A stretch of 45,465 bases of DNA, from NCBI GenBank assembly GCA_910579175.1, contig CAJTTB010000022.1, forward strand, positions 1-45,465, read 5' to 3'. Shown here one piece after another: positions 33,540 through 42,789 of the stretch (position 1 is its first letter; every line of letters begins with the position of its first letter). Made by a program: the position numbers and the translations under genes. The notes under the pieces are model-generated. The model was not told the origin of the DNA. It did no database searches and saw nothing but the letters and a program-made list of their open reading frames with translations. The stretch is from an uncultured Oscillospiraceae bacterium (lineage in GTDB: Bacteria > Bacillota > Clostridia > Oscillospirales > Ruminococcaceae).

Positions 33540-33841
33540 ATGCCAAAATCTCTTTTCATTTCAGCTTCAATGGCATCTGCTGAGTAAACTCTGCCAGCTT
33601 TTACATCAGACATACCTTTTTCAATTTCTTTATCAAATTGTTCTTTCGTAAGAGAACCATAGGTCAACGGTGCCGTTCTTGGTAATTTCATTTCAAATGG
33701 AATTCCCTTTTGCAAAACAATCTGCCGTAGAAACATTCCTACTGCATTTGACATTGGAATTCCTAACTGATCTAATACACTTTCAGCCTGTTCTTTAAGT
33801 TCAGGCTCAACTCGAGCAAACACATTTGCTGTTCTTGCCAT
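33536..33841 (-). CDS. RelB/DinJ-family antitoxin
   Basis: 101 residues. The ribbon-helix-helix N terminus reads ANVFARVEPELKEQAESVLD, then QLGIPMSNAVGMFLRQIVLQ, typical of RelB/DinJ. The C-terminal half (FDKEIEKGMSDVKAGRVYSA) is the flexible toxin-binding part. ATG 33841 is chosen because AAGGAGG lies 8 nt upstream. The stop overlaps the toxin start. Its promoter is covered by a long perfect inverted repeat (33875-33908), the expected autoregulatory operator. Because the toxin is broken, this is now a lone antitoxin and DNA-binding protein. Confidence 0.88.
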   Translation of the reverse strand: MARTANVFARVEPELKEQAESVLDQLGIPMSNAVGMFLRQIVLQKGIPFEMKLPRTAPLTYGSLTKEQFDKEIEKGMSDVKAGRVYSADAIEAEMKRDFGI

Positions 33842-33863
33842 AATCATCGCCTCCTTCAACTGT

Positions 33864-33908
33864 ATTCTATCACAGATGCTTGCAAATAGTAATCTATTTG
33901 CAAGCATC
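33864..33908 (-). promoter_or_regulatory. relB promoter overlapped by 15-bp perfect inverted-repeat operator
   Basis: Minus-strand TTACTA (33892-33887), a 17-nt spacer and TAGAAT (33869-33864). GATGCTTGCAAATAG (33875-33889) and its exact complement (33894-33908) flank a 4-nt centre over the -35 and spacer. Confidence 0.85.
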
Positions 33909-34101
33909 TTGCATATGGATATTATGAGTGCAAGGTGACTATTTTATACTCTGCACCAAAGCATCCTGCCAGCATTTCTCTCCTCCCCGCAGGAACTTCT
34001 TTCACCACAAATCATATTCATTTTTATCGAGGACAGTCCGGTTAACAAATTCCAACCCGAAAGCTTTGCTTTTAGGTTGTCGCGGTACACTCGCGCAAAA
34101 T
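33909..34101. other. Non-coding stretch between relB and the right repeat
   Basis: The minus strand carries interrupted coding-like pieces (KAFGLEFVNRTVLDKNEYDL, a stop, then KKFLRGGEKCWQDALVQSIK) that look like the remains of a gene I cannot identify. Confidence 0.35.
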
Positions 34102-34185
34102 AGGGGTACAATGGGGGTACAAATACCATTCTCATTCCCCAAAAGCCTTGATTTTAAGCCACTTCAGACAAAAGTACGGATTCTG
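34102..34185. repeat. 85-bp direct repeat, copy 2 (right side of island)
   Basis: Same orientation as copy 1, with the identical 20-bp core at 34141-34160. The sequence outside the copies differs on both sides. Confidence 0.8.
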
Positions 34186-34648
34186 CCGTGACAATTGCTC
34201 TTTGCCAATATTTCAAATCTCTTTCTTTCGATCTGTATCAATTGGGATATCTGTGATTTTTATCAAAAAGCAGTTGCCAGAACGTTTGAAAATCACCAAA
34301 CATATCTATTTGAAAACTGTGCGAAACGAATGTTCAACTAAAACAGGAAACTTGGTTACCCTTTGTATCCTTTAGTATAACAGTCGCTTGTGCGAAAGAC
34401 AAGCAATTATTTATATTTCCCGAAATCTAGGCTGTCGCAATATTCTGAGTGACTATATCCCTTCGCTTGAAATGATATCGCTCATTTTACTGGGGAGAAC
34501 AGACAATTTACTTGTCCATAAAGGGCATACCTCACAAATCTATGCCTATTAAGCATAAGAAAATATTTTATATAAGTATTTGCTATTCTGTTTTGCAGCC
34601 GATATAATAAAATTGTAAAGAAAACACACAATAAAAGGAGTTTTACTT
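34186..34648. other. 463-nt intergenic region
   Basis: It holds no convincing gene. It contains an inverted repeat GGCATA/TATGCC (34524-34546) and the promoter at 34580-34608. Confidence 0.5.
34580..34608 (+). promoter_or_regulatory. Promoter of the amidase-PaaK-ABC cluster
   Basis: TTGCTA (34580-34585), a 17-nt spacer and TATAAT (34603-34608), 40 nt before the lipoprotein start. Confidence 0.65.
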
Positions 34649-35754
34649 ATGAAAAAAATCGTTTCTATACTGCTTGTTGCCTCGCTGATAACAACAATCT
34701 TTATCGGGTGCAGCAGAAATAAAGAAAACACACAGGTTGAAGATCATAATATGTTGTCCTCTGGTATACAGGAAACTAAGCCATTTCATTCCATTGCATT
34801 AACCGATGAAATCATCGAACTTGCAGACGGTTTTTCAGCAATACAATATGTTGGGGATTATGGCTTTGACGATTTTTTAAAACAAGGAGGTGCCTCATCA
34901 GATTCTGAAGTAGCGGCTTTTCTAATGGACAATATATTATCTGATTCTGGCAGCTTCCTATTTGATGGCAATCCCTTTGGATGTAGTACATTATCTGTTC
35001 AAGATACAAACGGCAATTCACTGTTTGGTAGAAATTTTGATTGGAACACCTGCAATGCCATGATTGTACAAAGTCGACCAGAAAACGGATATCAGTCCAT
35101 CTCTACAGTCAATACCGATTTTATCAGTATGAGTGGGATCAATCTTTCTGAGCTACCTGACCAAACACAGGCACTTGCCGGTCTTTATATTCCCCTTGAT
35201 GGATTGAATGAAATGGGTCTTGCGGTTTCGGTCAATATGATTGAAGATCGTGCAACCATTGAACAGAACACAGACAAGCCAGATATCACAACTACCACTG
35301 CCATTCGGCTGCTGCTTGACAAAGCTGCCAATGTAGAAGAGGCAATCGAGCTGTTAAGCAGCTATGATATGCACGCTTCCTTGGGATATATGGTGCATTT
35401 TGCAATTGCAGACCGTACTGGAAACAGTGTCGTTGTAGAATATGTAAATGATAAAATGGTCGTTACCAAAACACCTGTTGTCACTAATTTCTATTTGGCA
35501 GAGGGGGAAAAAATGGGATTGGTACACAGCAATCCCACGAGCGTTATGAAATTTTAATGAACCGTCTTAAAGAAATGAAAACAATGGAAATCAATGATGT
35601 GCGAGACGCTCTTGATCACGTTAGCAAGGACAATTTCACAGAATTTGAATCTACCGAGTGGAGTGTTGTTATGAATCAATCTACAGGAGAGGTTTGGTAC
35701 TATCACCGTGAAAACTACAACAATCCCTATGTTTTCACGGTTACAGGAGAATAG
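34649..35754 (+). pseudogene. Secreted Ntn-type amidase/acyltransferase lipoprotein, single frameshift
   Basis: Two frames, 34649-35557 and 35557-35754, join into one protein of about 368 residues. A signal peptide with lipobox FIGC (Cys21) anchors it outside the cell. NPFGCSTL (Cys112) and FGRNFDW (Arg128, Asp131) are the nucleophile and partner residues of the C45/choloylglycine-hydrolase-like Ntn superfamily, which hydrolyses or transfers acyl groups on linear amides. The first frame ends abnormally at MGLVHSNPTSVMKF. The correct continuation GIGTQQSHERYEILMNRL lies one base away, after the run AAAAAA (35508-35513). One A appears lost. The second part retains WSVVMNQSTGEVWYYHRENY, the family's closing beta strands. 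AAAGGAG precedes the ATG. Confidence 0.8.
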
Positions 35755-35759
35755 AACGC

Positions 35760-37121
35760 ATGAATTATCTAAAAATCTTATTCGATTTATGGAAACTAAA
35801 AAGAAATGAGAAAAAAACACCCCACCAAATTTCTACTTTACAAAATCAAAAGCTCCGCTGCCTGTTACACCACGCATATGAAAATTCTAAATACTACCGA
35901 ACCAGTTTTGAAAGAGCAGGAATTACAGCCGAGCAAATTGACAATACACCACTTTCAAAATTCCCTACCATTGATAAACCTACCCTTTTATCGCAATTCG
36001 ATGATCTTGTCACTGTATCGGACTTAACACAAGAAGAAATACGCCGTTTTGATCAACAAGAGAAACCCGATAGAAAACCCTTTCATGGAAAATACCATGT
36101 TGTACATTCTTCTGGCAGCACTGGGAAACCAGGATATTTTGTCTATGACAAAAGCGCTTGGAACAGTATGTTGTTGGGCGTGATTCGTGGAGCGCTTTGG
36201 AACATGTCTATGTCACAGATACTCAGATTTTTATTACAAGGTCCTCGTATTGTGTATATTGCCGCCACCGATGGTCGATATGGTGGGGCAATGGCGGTGG
36301 GTGATGGAATCGACATCGTAGGTGCAAAGCAAATCTATTTGGATATCAAAACGCCCCTTGAAGAATGGGTTAGTGCGGTCAAAAAATTAAAACCCAATAT
36401 GATTATCGGTTATCCCTCCGCCATTAAAATTCTTGCAGAACTTGTTGAAAAAGGCGATGTCAATTTGCAGATCTTGCGTGTTGTTTCCTGTGGCGAACCC
36501 CTTGGAGCCAGCTTGCGCAAATATCTGGAGAACATTTTTAAAGCAGATGTAATCAACTTTTATGGAGCAAGCGAATCACTGTCGCTGGGTGTGGAAAGCA
36601 ATCCACAAGAAGGTATGTTACTGTTTGATGATATGAACATTGTTGAAATCGAAAACGGTGTGATGTATCTCACCTGTCTTTACAACTTTGCTCAGCCATT
36701 GATTCGCTATCGCCTTTCAGATCATTTGACACTCCAAGTGCCAACCCAAAAAAATCGTTATCCATTTACTTGTGCAGTGGGCTTACTGGGAAGAAATGAA
36801 GACATACTATGGTTTTATAATGGCAACGGAAAGGGTGAATTTTTACATCCACTTGCAATTGAAGGGTTTTGCATTGAGGGGTTGCGCGATTATCAATTTA
36901 GACAGTTATCCCCAGACGCCTTTGAAATGCTTGCAGAAATTACAGATGATTCTCTACAAAAAACAATACAATTGAAAATGTTACAACAGATGAAGTCCAT
37001 TCTCAAAGAAAAAAATCTGAACTATGTGCAATTTTATGTAAGCTTTGTCCCCGAAATTCTACCAGATCCCAAAACAGGTAAAAAAAGATTGATTGTTGTG
37101 GATATGGAGGCAACCGCATGA
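35760..37121 (+). CDS. PaaK-like AMP-forming CoA ligase / adenylating enzyme
   Basis: 453 residues of the phenylacetate-CoA-ligase (PaaK/CapK) type. The ATP-binding P-loop is VVHSSGSTGKPGYF, INFYGASESL is the A5 motif, the aspartate of IRYRLSDH is the ribose-binding A7 Asp, and the C-terminal KTGKKRLIV carries the mobile-domain lysine. It activates a carboxylate as an acyl-adenylate, usually for CoA thioester formation; the acid is not predictable. It begins 5 nt after the amidase and overlaps the ABC ATPase as ATGA, so all are one transcript. A secreted amidase, a carboxylate-activating enzyme and an exporter together suggest making and handling an amide-linked product (inference). Confidence 0.85.
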   Translation: MNYLKILFDLWKLKRNEKKTPHQISTLQNQKLRCLLHHAYENSKYYRTSFERAGITAEQIDNTPLSKFPTIDKPTLLSQFDDLVTVSDLTQEEIRRFDQQEKPDRKPFHGKYHVVHSSGSTGKPGYFVYDKSAWNSMLLGVIRGALWNMSMSQILRFLLQGPRIVYIAATDGRYGGAMAVGDGIDIVGAKQIYLDIKTPLEEWVSAVKKLKPNMIIGYPSAIKILAELVEKGDVNLQILRVVSCGEPLGASLRKYLENIFKADVINFYGASESLSLGVESNPQEGMLLFDDMNIVEIENGVMYLTCLYNFAQPLIRYRLSDHLTLQVPTQKNRYPFTCAVGLLGRNEDILWFYNGNGKGEFLHPLAIEGFCIEGLRDYQFRQLSPDAFEMLAEITDDSLQKTIQLKMLQQMKSILKEKNLNYVQFYVSFVPEILPDPKTGKKRLIVVDMEATA

Positions 37122-37877
37122 AAAATACAATACTCTGTGCAAGAGATGTTTCAAAAATCTTTCTACAAGATGGCAAAGAAATACAGATTCTCACTGACAT
37201 CGATATCAATATCTACGAAGGTGACTTTACGGTCATTATGGGTCCATCAGGGGCGGGAAAATCTACACTGCTTTATACACTAAGTGGTATGGATAGCATT
37301 ACAAATGGCAGCGTCAAATTTCAGGGAAAAGAAATCAGTAAACTCTCCGAAAAAAATGGCACATCTGCGAGCAAATGAATTTGGCTTTGTCTTTCAGCAA
37401 ACACACCTTGTCAGCAATTTAACGTTGTTTGAAAATATTGCAGTAGCAGGATTTGCGGCAAAGGTGGGAAATACAAAGGAAATTCAAGAAAAAACTGACA
37501 GGTTGCTCTTTCAAATGCACATTGAGGATGCCAAAGACCGTTTACCATCTCAGGTGTCGGGTGGCGAAGCACAAAGAGCTGCTATTGCCAGGGCAATGAT
37601 TGGAAATCCCAGTCTTTTATTTGCGGATGAACCCACAGGAGTACTCAATAAATCCAATAGTGAAGAAGTCATGCACCTTTTGACAGAACTCAACCATCAT
37701 GGACAGAGTATTTTAATGGTGACACATGATGTCCGAGCCGCTTTACATGGAAACCGCATTTTATATTTAGAAGATGGTAAAATTTTGGACGAAATCCATC
37801 TATCACCTTATCAAAACAACAATCTAAGGGCAAGAGAAAACAAAGTCTTGGGTTGGCTTTCTTCTTTGCAATGGTAA
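37118..37877 (+). pseudogene. ABC ATPase of MacB type, single frameshift
   Basis: Frames 37118-37378 and about 37357-37877 together make one complete 252-residue ATPase. The first has Walker A GPSGAGKST. The second has FVFQQTHLV (Q-loop), VSGGEAQR (signature), LLFADEPTGVLN (Walker B) and MVTHD. The joint is at SEK-MAHLRANEFGFVF over the run of seven A at 37350-37356; one A too many, or two too few, explains it. GGAGG lies 7 nt before the ATG, which overlaps the ligase stop. The second half alone lacks Walker A and cannot bind ATP normally. It partners the permease 12 nt downstream. Confidence 0.8.
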
Positions 37878-37889
37878 GGAGGGTTCTTT

Positions 37890-40237
37890 ATGGAAAATAA
37901 GATTTTGTTAAAAGCAAATATCAAGCAACATAAAGGAGTTCTTTTGGGGATTTTTATTTTGACCTTGCTGGTTGCAGCAGCTTTGGGAACGGTGCTTACC
38001 ATATGGTCAAATTCCCAGAAATATATCAAAAGTGAACTTGACCGAGCTGGCTTTGGCGAGCTTACCGTCTGGGTGGAAAATTTGCCCAATCCATCGGACT
38101 TGGAAAATCATATTGAGACTTTAAAAGAAATCGAACATGTGGAAACACAACACCTTATCTATTCAAACTACACCACAAATGAAATAGAATCTGATGTGGA
38201 AGGGCAACTTATCACCTATTCTCCCAATGAAAATCGCTACCGCTTTTTTACCGATGATCTATTGGGATATGTCCAGCCGCCTAGTGCTATCACACCAGGT
38301 GAAGTATATGTATCACCCTCTATGATATCGATTTGCGGTATACAAATCGGTGATAAAATCACCTTTCCCATTGCGAGATCCGGAAAAAATTTAACCCTTA
38401 CTGTAAAGGGTTTTTACGAAGATATTTTTATGGGAAGTTCCATGATTGGAATGAAAGGATTTTTAATTAGCGAATCCGACCGATATACTGCATTAGACTT
38501 GATTTTGCATGCAGGAATTGACGCATTTGCTCGTGATGGGGCTATGCTGCATATCTTTCCCACCGACCAAAGCGATCTGATGGCTTCAGAATTAAACAGC
38601 CTGCTCAATGATCAAACAATGCTTACCCAATACACCCAAGCAATTCACAGCAAACAAGTTATAGCGGGATTTATGCTAATTTTGCAAAACGCCTTTAGTG
38701 GGCTTCTTTTTGCATTTGTGATTGTGCTTCTCTTTGTGATTTTGATTGTTTTAAGTCACAGTATTCGCAGTACAATTGCTTCTGACTTTGTAAATATGGG
38801 AATTTTGAAAACGGTTGGATTTACTGCAAATAGGCTTCGTTTACTACAGCTTTTTCAATATGGTATTCCCACCGTTTTGGGGCTTATGATTGGCTTTTTG
38901 CTCTCCATTCCCCTTGGTGAGCTAGTTGCCCATGCCACATTGACAACAACTGGTGTGTTGATTCCCAAAATACCACCGCTTCTGCTTACCACTACAGCAT
39001 TTATATCCATTTTGTTATTACTTACCCTGTTTATTTTTATCAAAACCCGTAAAATCAATAAGATCACACCAATGAACGCAATTCAAGAAAAAACAAACAG
39101 CACAGTAACACAAATAAAAAACCCCGCGGCATTTGGCGACAACATATATTTTCGTCTTGCGCTGCGCCAATTAATCAGTGGGAAAGGCAATTATATTGGA
39201 GCATTCGTTATTGCCCTTTTATTGGTATTTTTTCTTCTGTTGTTGGGAGAATAGACACTTGGCTTGGCTCTGATGGCAAAGGAATGATGGATGCCTTTCA
39301 TCCCGCAGACCATGACATTGGCGTGCAGTCTTTTGGCGAACTGACACAAGAAGAATTTGAAAATACCATTCGCAGATATTCCAATATTACTGATACCTAT
39401 GTACTGGCAATGCCTACTATCTCGCTTAATGGCATTTCCTATACAGCAAATGTGATTGATGAGCCAGAACGCTTTCATATGTTAGAAGGACGCCCTTGTA
39501 TTGCCGATTATGAAATTGTGATAACAGAGTTTATCGCCACAAATCTTGATATTGCAATTGGTGATTCTGTTACAGTTCGAGGCGATAATAAAAGTGCTCA
39601 ATATGTTGTATCTGGTATCTATTCCTGTGCAAATGATATGGGAGATAACTTTGGAATGAATCGCAAAGGATATCTTAAAATTGGAAGCGACCACCCAAAT
39701 CTCTGGTGTTGGCATTATTTTCTGGAAGACAGTTCACAAAAAAGTACAATTATCAGGGCTTTAGAATCCGCATATGGTGGAGATATTCATGTCCATGAAA
39801 ACACCTGGTCAGGGCTTTTTGGTATTATCTCGGCTATGCAAGTACTTGTATCATTTATGTATAGTTTGGTAACCGTTTTCATTTTGATTGTAACCGTTAT
39901 GACAGGTGATAAGCTCCTTTCTGCCGAGCAGAAAGATTTGAGTATCTATCAAGCAATTGGCTTTTCATCAACAAAGCTGCGTTTGGCCTTTGCTTTGCGC
40001 TTTGCTATCATTTCCATCTTTGGGGGCATGATTGGTGTGGTATTCGCCATAGTCATTACAGACCCGCTTGTATCTTCAGTGATGAAGCTAGCAGGTATTA
40101 GCAATTTTGTGTCACATCCCAATTTTATTGGTGTGATTTCACCTGTAATCGTTGTAACAGCTCTATTTACTGTTTTTAGTTGGCTACTCGCTGGAAAAAT
40201 TAAAAAGGTACCACTTACAGTGTTGGCTACTGCATAA
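37890..40237 (+). pseudogene. FtsX/MacB-like ABC permease, single frameshift
   Basis: Frames 37890-39254 and 39249-40237 make one protein of about 782 residues. Helix 1 is at about 10-32. An extracytoplasmic domain follows to about 255, then a three-helix FtsX core (about 265-390, MGILKTVGFTANRL). A cytoplasmic linker, another helix (GAFVIALLLVFF), a second extracytoplasmic domain and the final FtsX core (IYQAIGFSSTKLRL, IFGGMIGVVFAIV) complete it. The first frame stops at TAG 39252 just after a T6 run (39228-39233), and the second frame continues GRIDTWLGSDGKGMMDAF. One base is missing. AAGGAGG precedes the start. With the ATPase it would form a MacB-type transporter if repaired. Confidence 0.8.
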
Positions 40238-40331
40238 TAGATACTGATTTACTTCGGTTTGATAGGCTAGATCAATGTTTGCCATCTATAAAAATTGGGC
40301 TTATTATCCCAATAAACCCTTATATTTTAGT

Positions 40332-40349
40332 TGTGCCAAATCTGGCACA
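40332..40349 (+). promoter_or_regulatory. Palindrome before the cyclophilin-like lipoprotein
   Basis: TGTGCCA, a 4-nt loop and TGGCACA sit immediately before the ribosome site GGAAAGGA. It could be an operator or a translation-controlling hairpin. Confidence 0.4.
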
Positions 40350-40363
40350 GGAAAGGAACTCTT

Positions 40364-40972
40364 ATGATAAAAATTACACTCAAACGCATTTCACTTGCTC
40401 TTATATTGGTTTTTGCGATTGGAGCATTTGCAGGTTGTAACAGTCAATCTGAACAGAATCAAAACGATGAAAATCGCCTATCACAAAATTCCAATTTGGC
40501 AAACAACAGCTCTTTAGACCTTGCTCCCAACAATGACAACCAATCCGAAAACAACATATCTGCCACAGAGTTGATAGTACGCTTTGGAGATAATGGTGAA
40601 CCATTTGTTATGCACCTTTATGGCAATGATACTGCCAAGGCGATTGCCCATCACATAGGTACCGCTGATTGGAGATTGCCAATCTATCATTATGAGGGTT
40701 ATGAAAATTGGGAGGTTATGCAGTATTATGATATTCCCAGTCGATATGAGATTCCTTCCAATCCCGAAACTGTCACCAAAGAGGCTGCTGGAAGCGTCTA
40801 CTATTCCGAACCAAATCGAATTGTACTTTTTTATGGAGATGCAGAAGTGACCAGCGAATATACACCGGTGGGATATTTTGACGATACCGAAAATTTCCGC
40901 AGCGCAGTCAAAGATAACCCTATCTTAGAGGGTTGGAGCAATAAGATTGTTCAGATCAGTGATGGGCAATAA
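40364..40972 (+). CDS. Lipoprotein with cyclophilin-like domain
   Basis: 202 residues from ATG 40364, with AAAGGA 6 nt upstream. The signal peptide ends in lipobox AFAGC (Cys about 24). An Asn/Gln/Ser-rich low-complexity linker (about 26-68) follows, then a single domain of about 130 residues starting ELIVRFGDNGEPFVMHLYGN. This is the DUF369/cyclophilin-like fold: NDTAKAIAHHIGTADWRLP, then YSEPNRIVLFYGDAEVTSEY. Such domains lack proline-isomerase residues and are of unknown function. It is the first intact gene after the frameshifted transporter and sits outside the membrane. Confidence 0.8.
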   Translation: MIKITLKRISLALILVFAIGAFAGCNSQSEQNQNDENRLSQNSNLANNSSLDLAPNNDNQSENNISATELIVRFGDNGEPFVMHLYGNDTAKAIAHHIGTADWRLPIYHYEGYENWEVMQYYDIPSRYEIPSNPETVTKEAAGSVYYSEPNRIVLFYGDAEVTSEYTPVGYFDDTENFRSAVKDNPILEGWSNKIVQISDGQ

Positions 40973-40996
40973 ACCCATATAGAAAAGAGGAAAACA

Positions 40997-41230
40997 ATGT
41001 ATGTCAATGAATCTATTGAATCTATGATTCAAAATCTAAAAGATGCAGGCTGTGATCCTGAAATGATTCAAAAAGTGATAGAAGATTTACAAACAGGAAA
41101 CGAAACAAATGGTTTAAAACGATTGGCTGTACACAGAAAAAATTTACTTCATTCCCTGCATAGACAACAAAAATGTATTGACTGCCTTGATTATCTGGTC
41201 TATCAAATGAAAAAAACAAAAAATAAATAG
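40997..41230 (+). CDS. Small charged protein of unknown function (77 aa)
   Basis: Opens MYVNESIESMIQNLKDAGCD. The middle (EMIQKVIEDLQTGNETNGLK) and the C-terminal HRKNLLHSLHRQQKCIDCLD, then YLVYQM, fit a recurrent helical family I recall from Clostridia. The LL-x2-(L/V)H(R/K)QQ-x2-IDCLDYL pattern is the common part. AGAGGAAAACA precedes the ATG. It is probably helical and cytoplasmic; function unknown. It is 24 nt after the cyclophilin-like gene and likely co-transcribed. Confidence 0.75.
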   Translation: MYVNESIESMIQNLKDAGCDPEMIQKVIEDLQTGNETNGLKRLAVHRKNLLHSLHRQQKCIDCLDYLVYQMKKTKNK

Positions 41231-41585
41231 CAATCTTTGAAAAGAGTACATCATTAGCCTTTACAAATAAAACCTTTGATAAAGAAAGAACTTTTTATAC
41301 AGTGAGACTGTGTGAGGGTCTCTGGCAAAAGAGTTTTTAAAAAAAGGTAAGGATATGATTGTAGATAAGTACTTTTTGAAACTCTACTATTTATTTTAGC
41401 ATGATGATATGGAGATAACTTTGATTGCTTATCAAATGAAAATCCCAATTTCCGAGCATCTCTAAATGTCTCAAGTGGGAGAAATGATTCTGGATATCAG
41501 CAATGCAAAAGGCAAACCAATTGTCAAAATTTTAAAACGCACTTGTTGTGCATGAGACACCATATAGAAAAGGAAATGATAAAAA
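41231..41585 (+). other. 355-nt intergenic region with coding-like scraps
   Basis: One plus frame shows short interrupted pieces (GSLAKEFLKKGKDMIVDKYF near 41317-41380, and MILDISNAKGKPIVKILKR near 41486-41545) separated by stops. They may be remains of a flavodoxin-like or other gene; I cannot assign them. Confidence 0.3.
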
Positions 41586-42197
41586 ATGGACCATCTTCTA
41601 GGAGGTATTTTAATTGGCTTACTGTTTGGGCTGCCCGTCGGTGCAGTTGGCACCATGACTATTCAACGGACTTGGAATGGAGGAATTCGAGCGGGGCTTT
41701 TTACTGGACTTGGTTCTTCTGTCGCCGATTGCTTTCATGCCTGCGTGGGCGTGTTTGGTCTTACTCTGATATCCGATTTTTTGTTAAAATATCAAGTTAT
41801 TATCCATATTCTTGGCGGCAGCTTTGTGCTGTTTATGGGAATTCGATTACTACTAAAAGAAGAAGATACCATTCCAACAGAATCCAAAACAATCCATCCC
41901 ATTCAAATGTTTTTTTCTTCTTTTGTAGTGGGAATTACAAACCCTGCGGTAATCGTTACATTCCTATTTGCCTTTTCCTATTTTGGTATTTCCCCAAACA
42001 CAGGGTTACTTCGGAAAATACTACTTGTAATCGGTATATTGATTGGCACTTATATTTGGTGGGGAGCTCTCTCTACTCTTACCAATGTCATCAGGAAAAA
42101 AACAAAAAACTTCGATTTCCGTTATCTTAATCGAATATTTGGCACCATTTTATGTCTGTTTGGTATAGCTATATTACTGCCAACTTTCTTTCAATAA
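41586..42197 (+). CDS. LysE/RhtB-family exporter
   Basis: 203 residues with six predicted membrane helices. The LysE-family features are the first helix with GLPVGAVGTMTIQRTWNGGI, then AGLFTGLGSSVADCFHACVG, the helix VIIHILGGSFVLFMGIRLLL, and TNPAVIVTFLFAFSYFGI. The family exports amino acids or small cations by proton antiport; the substrate cannot be inferred. Its ribosome site AAGGA is 11 nt upstream, rather far. A long overlapping frame on the same strand (41543-42130) is out of phase and is not a gene. Confidence 0.88.
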   Translation: MDHLLGGILIGLLFGLPVGAVGTMTIQRTWNGGIRAGLFTGLGSSVADCFHACVGVFGLTLISDFLLKYQVIIHILGGSFVLFMGIRLLLKEEDTIPTESKTIHPIQMFFSSFVVGITNPAVIVTFLFAFSYFGISPNTGLLRKILLVIGILIGTYIWWGALSTLTNVIRKKTKNFDFRYLNRIFGTILCLFGIAILLPTFFQ

Positions 42198-42227
42198 AAT
42201 AACCATTATCACAAAGGAAAAATAAAA

Positions 42228-42556
42228 ATGAGCAAAAAAGTTTTGATTATTTCAACCAGTCCTCGCAAAAATGTAAATTCTCAGATCTAGTCAGACACAT
42301 TTATGGACAATGCACAGGACGGTGGCAATACAGTAGAAAAAATTAGTTTGCATGACAAGACAATCGGTTTTTGCAAAAGCTGCCTTACCTATCAAAAAAC
42401 TGGTCGTTGTGTGATTCATGACGACGCAGACAGCATTGTAGAAAAGATGTTGTCTGCTGATGTATTGGTTTTGCCATCCCCATCTACTATTATGAAATGT
42501 CAGGACAGATAAAAACGGTGCTAGATCGTTCCAATCCCCTTTTTTATGCCTGTTGA
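42228..42556 (+). pseudogene. Flavodoxin/NADPH-dependent FMN reductase remnant
   Basis: The frame opens MSKKVLIISTSPRKNVNSQI, the FMN-binding start of the family, then hits TAG at 42288. It continues in frame with TVEKISLHDKTIGFCKSCLT, then CVIHDDADSIVEKMLSADV (the usual C-x2-C and DD-x3-I pattern). A frameshift follows near 42475, after which YYYEMSGQIKTVLDRSNPLF reads in another frame. The last 60 or so residues are missing. The gene has at least one nonsense change, one frameshift and a deletion, so it is dead. AAAGGAAAAAT precedes the ATG. Confidence 0.85.
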
Positions 42557-42576
42557 ATATATGGAGTAATAAATTG

Positions 42577-42789
42577 CTATTTTTGAGAACAAAGATATAA
42601 AATACCCTCCATGTCATACTCATATCTTAAATGCCTTATAAAATAAGGTATTCCAAAAAGCGAATGCGTAACAAATCCAATATATATTTTCTCCTTATCG
42701 TGCTTGTTACATCGTGCTAGCACCATGTATTTCTTATTACTAAAGAAAATAGGGGACAGACTGTACTTTAAAACTTGCAACCCGTTCAC
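42577..42789 (-). CDS. Short hypothetical protein overlapping the GNAT stop
   Basis: A 70-residue frame starting at GTG 42789, overlapping the GNAT stop as GTGA. The sequence (NGLQVLKYSLSPIFFSNKKY, then DKEKIYIGFVTHSLFGIPYF) has plausible composition, but the ribosome site is not properly spaced. It may be a small coupled gene or a gene-tail remnant. I do not recognise it. Confidence 0.35.
   Translation of the reverse strand: MNGLQVLKYSLSPIFFSNKKYMVLARCNKHDKEKIYIGFVTHSLFGIPYFIRHLRYEYDMEGILYLCSQK

Noticed and set aside
35500..35560. Programmed -1 frameshift in the amidase gene
   Set aside because: The G5A6 run would permit slippage, but no stimulatory hairpin is evident, and neighbouring genes also carry shifts in other directions. 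Kept only as an alternative to mutation or error.
41543..42130. 195-aa frame overlapping the LysE gene
   Set aside because: Same strand, different phase; Trp/Cys/Arg-rich composition without family features, while the LysE frame has clear helices.
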